Source: Phoronis ovalis (taxonomy: Eukaryota; Phoronida; Phoronidae). From it: a stretch of 14,429 nucleotides of DNA. The position numbers and the translations under genes were made by a program. This document shows, in pieces, positions 12,901 through 14,429 of this stretch. Every line of letters begins with the position of its first letter. The first letter of the stretch is position 1. The stretch lies in the NCBI GenBank assembly GCA_028565635.1, contig JAOXYB010032430.1, positions 1 through 14,429 on the forward strand, given 5' to 3'. Under the pieces are notes generated by a model, which worked only from the letters and a program-made list of their open reading frames with translations, made no database searches and was not told the origin of the DNA.

Positions 12901-13949
12901 GAAGGTGATCAGATAAAAACTGAAGCTGTTACTGCGACTTACAATATCTAGAACCAACATGGCCAACTTGGAAGTGATCCAGGTTAAAATTATAACTGAC
13001 CTGTACTTTGACCTGTATTTACCCTCTCCCAAATATAAAGCTGATTGAAAAAAAACTGAAGCAGTTATTGCAAGACAAATAAAGTGTCACACACAAACAA
13101 ATAATTACGAAGATTCGGATTAGCATTTGACATACTTCTCAAAGCCATTTTAAAATGTCACCTAGCATAATATACCCACAAAACTATGGACTTTATGAAT
13201 GCACATTCAAACCGTCTATTCAAAGCTTCTTTTTTCCCGAAATGCGCATAACATGACATGCCCTCTTGGGAACAAACATGGCGCCAGTCAGCCATATTGG
13301 AAGTAATCCATGTGAATATTATATCTAACCTGTACTTTGACCTGTACTTACTAAGTACCGAATATTAAGCTGATATGTCGACCATATTGGAAGTAATCCA
13401 GGTCAGTATTACATCTAACCTGTATTTTCACAAGTCAATGATTCGTCTTTCCCGAAATGGGCGTAATGTGACATGCCCTCTCGGGAACACACATGACCGC
13501 CAGTCAGGCATATTGTTTACAAGTAAATGCAGAGTCTAATGAAATTATAAAAGATATGGTATCATAAATGCAAGCACTTTGTTGTACATATATTAGACCC
13601 CGCAACTTTAAAATATCTAACATATGACATCATTAATACTATTAAGTGACCAAAGGAAAATCAGCCATTTTGAGACGACCTTTTATAGAAAGAAGTTGAA
13701 AGAATAGTATCTTTCGTATTTTATTGAACTTCTAAAATTTACCTGTCCTTTACTAGGATAAGGCGTCACACAGATACTGGGAGGTTCATTGCTTGTACGG
13801 CGTGGTAGGCGTTGGAATAATTCTTCAGATACAAATGGCATGAAAGGATGGATAAGTCGTAGTGCAATATCCAGACATGTATACAAAACATTGCGCGATG
13901 CAGTCTTTGCAGATTCATCATTGCCATATATAATAGGCTTCATATGTTC
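9869..13949 (-). CDS. VARS1: valyl-tRNA synthetase, C-terminal five exons (5' part off right edge)
   Basis: The enzyme charges tRNA-Val with valine (class I aminoacyl-tRNA synthetase; in animals the cytosolic form also binds eEF1). Segments 13743-13949, 11855-11969, 11212-11384, 10929-11078 and 9869-9937 join in frame to 714 nt: 237 codons plus a stop counted within the last segment, i.e. ~236-237 residues. The first exon reads LYTCLDIALRLIHPFMPFVS then EELFQRLPRR and PPSICVTPYP, nearly identical to human VARS1. This is the conserved part of the anticodon-binding domain. The end is a lysine/glutamate-rich coiled coil (Val-tRNA-synt_C) that packs on tRNA. HIGH and KMSKS lie in upstream exons outside the window. 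The PPSICVTPYP match favours cytosolic VARS1 over mitochondrial VARS2. Confidence 0.95.
9938..10928 (-). other. last VARS intron, no gene found
   Basis: This 991-bp intron has GTAAAT..TTTCAG ends. The part around 10120-10470 is less AT-rich than its surroundings and contains loosely repeated AGAACCCATCTCTG / AAACCCATTTCTG segments, perhaps a decayed insertion without definable ends. The minus-strand open stretch at 10196-10450 has no recognisable similarity. Confidence 0.75.
10929..11078 (-). CDS. VARS1: VARS exon (second from end): C-terminal coiled coil
   Basis: The translation is GLIDIEKETVKLEGKKKTLE, TTLDKLKVHAEKEDYESKVP, EEVRKQNSEK. It matches the human GLVDPARELGKLQ..YPVKVPLEVQE segment in layout (GL(I/V)D start, KVP-EV). 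It is exactly 50 codons, phase 0. The acceptor is TTTAAAG, pyrimidine-poor and weak; the donor is GTAAAT. Confidence 0.92.
11212..11384 (-). CDS. VARS1: VARS exon (third from end)
   Basis: The split Leu codon is followed by YIRCHDNDLACMLKNYLDFI, QTLSTSAEVYVIVTEDLPVG, CAIFTVNARCEACLMLK. It corresponds to the region between the anticodon-binding helices and the C-terminal coiled coil (human ...VSGYVQALASAGVVAV..). This part is weakly conserved, but phase and position fit exactly. The acceptor is TTTTTTCAG and the donor GTAACT. Confidence 0.9.
11385..11854 (-). other. VARS intron between third- and fourth-from-last exons
   Basis: This 470-bp intron has GTGAGT..TTTCAG ends. Apart from the SINE-like segment at 11649-11770 I see nothing in it. 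Confidence 0.85.
11649..11770 (+). repeat. possible tRNA-derived SINE fragment
   Basis: TGGCTAATGTG (11657-11667) resembles an RNA polymerase III A box. AGTTTAATCCTAGC (11707-11720) resembles a B box. GCCC near 11649 could pair with GGGC near 11724, and the spacing is tRNA-like. Stems are badly mismatched, so it is not a working tRNA. The downstream GATTTAGTGGGGCATCTGTG could be SINE body. It rests only on box-like motifs. Confidence 0.3.
11855..11969 (-). CDS. VARS1: VARS exon (fourth from end)
   Basis: The translation is YPWKDASLESDVEFAYSVIK then TVRSMRADYMLTPKTKAD plus one base. It aligns with human SWKDPEAEAALE..ITRAVRSLRADYNLT, notably W-K-D and R-S-x-R-A-D-Y. The acceptor is ATTTTTAG and the donor GTGAGT. 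The exon is too short to be seen as an open frame by itself. Confidence 0.93.
11970..13742 (-). other. large VARS intron containing a tandem repeat array
   Basis: This 1.77-kb intron has GTAAAT..TTTTTAG ends. About two thirds of it is the repeat array at 12325-13515. The flanks (11970-12320 and 13520-13742) are plain AT-rich sequence. Open frames inside the array, some with recurring peptides on the minus strand, are by-products of the repeats. Confidence 0.85.
12325..13515. repeat. diverged tandem array, ~320-bp unit, 3 units plus partial copies
   Basis: Units begin with a GATTC(G)GA..GCATTT-type anchor near 12325, 12644 and 13110. A second anchor, (CC)GAAATG(G)GCG..ACATGCCCT..GGGAAC, recurs near 12450, 12774, 13239 and 13453. 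A third, (C)CATATTGGAAGTAATCCAGG, occurs near 12509, 12830 (degraded), 13291 and 13383. Within units the 11-12-bp phrase (T)GACCTGTACTT is itself doubled. Spacing irregularities (324, ~465, ~214 bp) show later internal duplication and deletion. The copies are clearly diverged, so the array is old. Confidence 0.8.
13743..13949 (-). CDS. VARS1: VARS exon (fifth from end): anticodon-binding domain
   Basis: The translation is EHMKPIIYGNDESAKTASRN, VLYTCLDIALRLIHPFMPFV, SEELFQRLPRRTSNEPPSIC, VTPYPSKGQ. It is 69 codons, phase 0 at both ends. The acceptor TATTTTCAG lies before 13949 and the donor GTAAAT after 13743. PFMPF(V)EELFQRLPRR is the most conserved block of the domain. Confidence 0.96.
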
Positions 13950-14429
13950 CTGAAAATAATTCAATATACAGTAAAATAAACTATATTTTCAACCCATTTA
14001 GTTATATCCATAGTACATGGGTATAAGGTGTTCCAAAGCACATGCATATTTATTAACAGAAATCTGAGAAATAGCTAATCACTAGTGCAGTTGTAAATTT
14101 AGGCGTTTTGGGGTATGAAAAACAAATAGTTGACACAGCACAAACTTAAAATTATGGATCTGTCATGGATTTGTCAACAGGTTCAAACACAATATAACTA
14201 GTGTACAATCATGTAGTTTTCACTGATATGTTAACAGTGTGGTTTGTTAACTAACACATATGCTATTGGAGTTGATTGGTTTAATTGTGAAGTTAGTTCA
14301 GTTACTTGGAGGAACTACATTTTGACTACACTTTGCCCACAAGCTAAAATATTAAACAAGAGGTCTGCAGGTGCAGACAGATGCCCATCATATGATGTAG
14401 TTTCTTTAGTTGTAAAGCCATCTATGTCA
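13950..14429 (-). other. partial VARS intron running off the right edge
   Basis: No upstream VARS exon (expected to end about ..LYELCDVY) could be found on the minus strand, so the intron is at least 480 bp. The end holds two small palindromic motifs (14363-14397), listed separately. Confidence 0.8.
14354..14400. repeat. AACAAGAGG-led segment with two inverted repeats, possible edge of a repeat family
   Basis: AACAAGAGG (about 14355-14363) is followed by GTCTGCAGGTGCAGAC (14363-14378, 7-bp stem, 2-nt loop) and CATCATATGATG (14386-14397, perfect palindrome). Stacked short palindromes after AACAAGAGG resemble the start of interspersed repeats reported in bivalve genomes (recalled, uncertain). 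The other end is outside the window. Confidence 0.3.

Noticed and set aside
12433-13032. Two minus-strand frames sharing (D)KYRYRSVVILT / SKYRSVIILTWIT-like peptides.
   Set aside because: They are reading frames through the intronic tandem array; the shared peptide comes from repeated DNA and breaks at every unit.
12509-13392. CCATATTGG repeats as SRF CArG boxes.
   Set aside because: They have only five A/T bases between CC and GG where the CArG box needs six, and they recur only as part of the array.

Overview
The window is nuclear DNA from an AT-rich, intron-bearing animal. It holds parts or all of three conserved housekeeping genes, each recognised by splicing exons from the raw sequence. 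Every intron has GT..AG ends and the reading frame joins exactly across each one. Introns run from 132 bp to about 1.9 kb and are full of decayed repeats. The protein sequences, small genome-style introns and repeat content suggest an invertebrate, perhaps a lophotrochozoan or mollusc. The exact group cannot be settled from the sequence alone.

Layout. (1) Positions 118-5643, minus strand: eight coding exons (424 codons, the last one split) of the DECD-box RNA helicase UAP56/DDX39B (Hel25E/Sub2), the splicing and mRNA-export ATPase. Only the last few codons lie off the left edge. Its 5' UTR continues through a ~1.5 kb intron to a non-coding first exon ending at 7157. (2) About 7158-7532: a short divergent promoter with a CRE inside a 16-bp perfect palindrome, CCAAT motifs in both orientations and an ETS-like CCGGAA. 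(3) Positions 7533-9037, plus strand: a complete two-exon gene for bublin (BBLN, formerly C9orf16/UPF0184), a 92-residue coiled-coil protein. Its single intron carries a nested pair of non-autonomous DNA transposons: an element with an 8-bp target duplication inserted into the edge of a foldback element with a 9-bp target duplication. (4) Positions 9038-9868: a convergent tail-to-tail intergenic stretch where candidate polyadenylation signals cross over. (5) Positions 9869-13949, minus strand: the last five coding exons (236 residues plus the stop) of valyl-tRNA synthetase, covering the C-terminal part of the anticodon-binding domain and the terminal coiled coil. The rest lies beyond the right edge. 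Its largest intron contains a diverged tandem array with a ~320-bp unit.

The genes do not form a pathway. UAP56 acts in mRNA export, VARS in translation and bublin at intermediate filaments and the cell cortex. The main contextual interest is that the human counterparts map to the MHC (6p21: DDX39B, VARS1) and one of its paralogous regions (9q34: BBLN), so the cluster may preserve pre-duplication 'proto-MHC' linkage. No new defence system, operon, CRISPR array or convincing RNA gene was found. The strongest directly visible novelty is the nested transposon pair.
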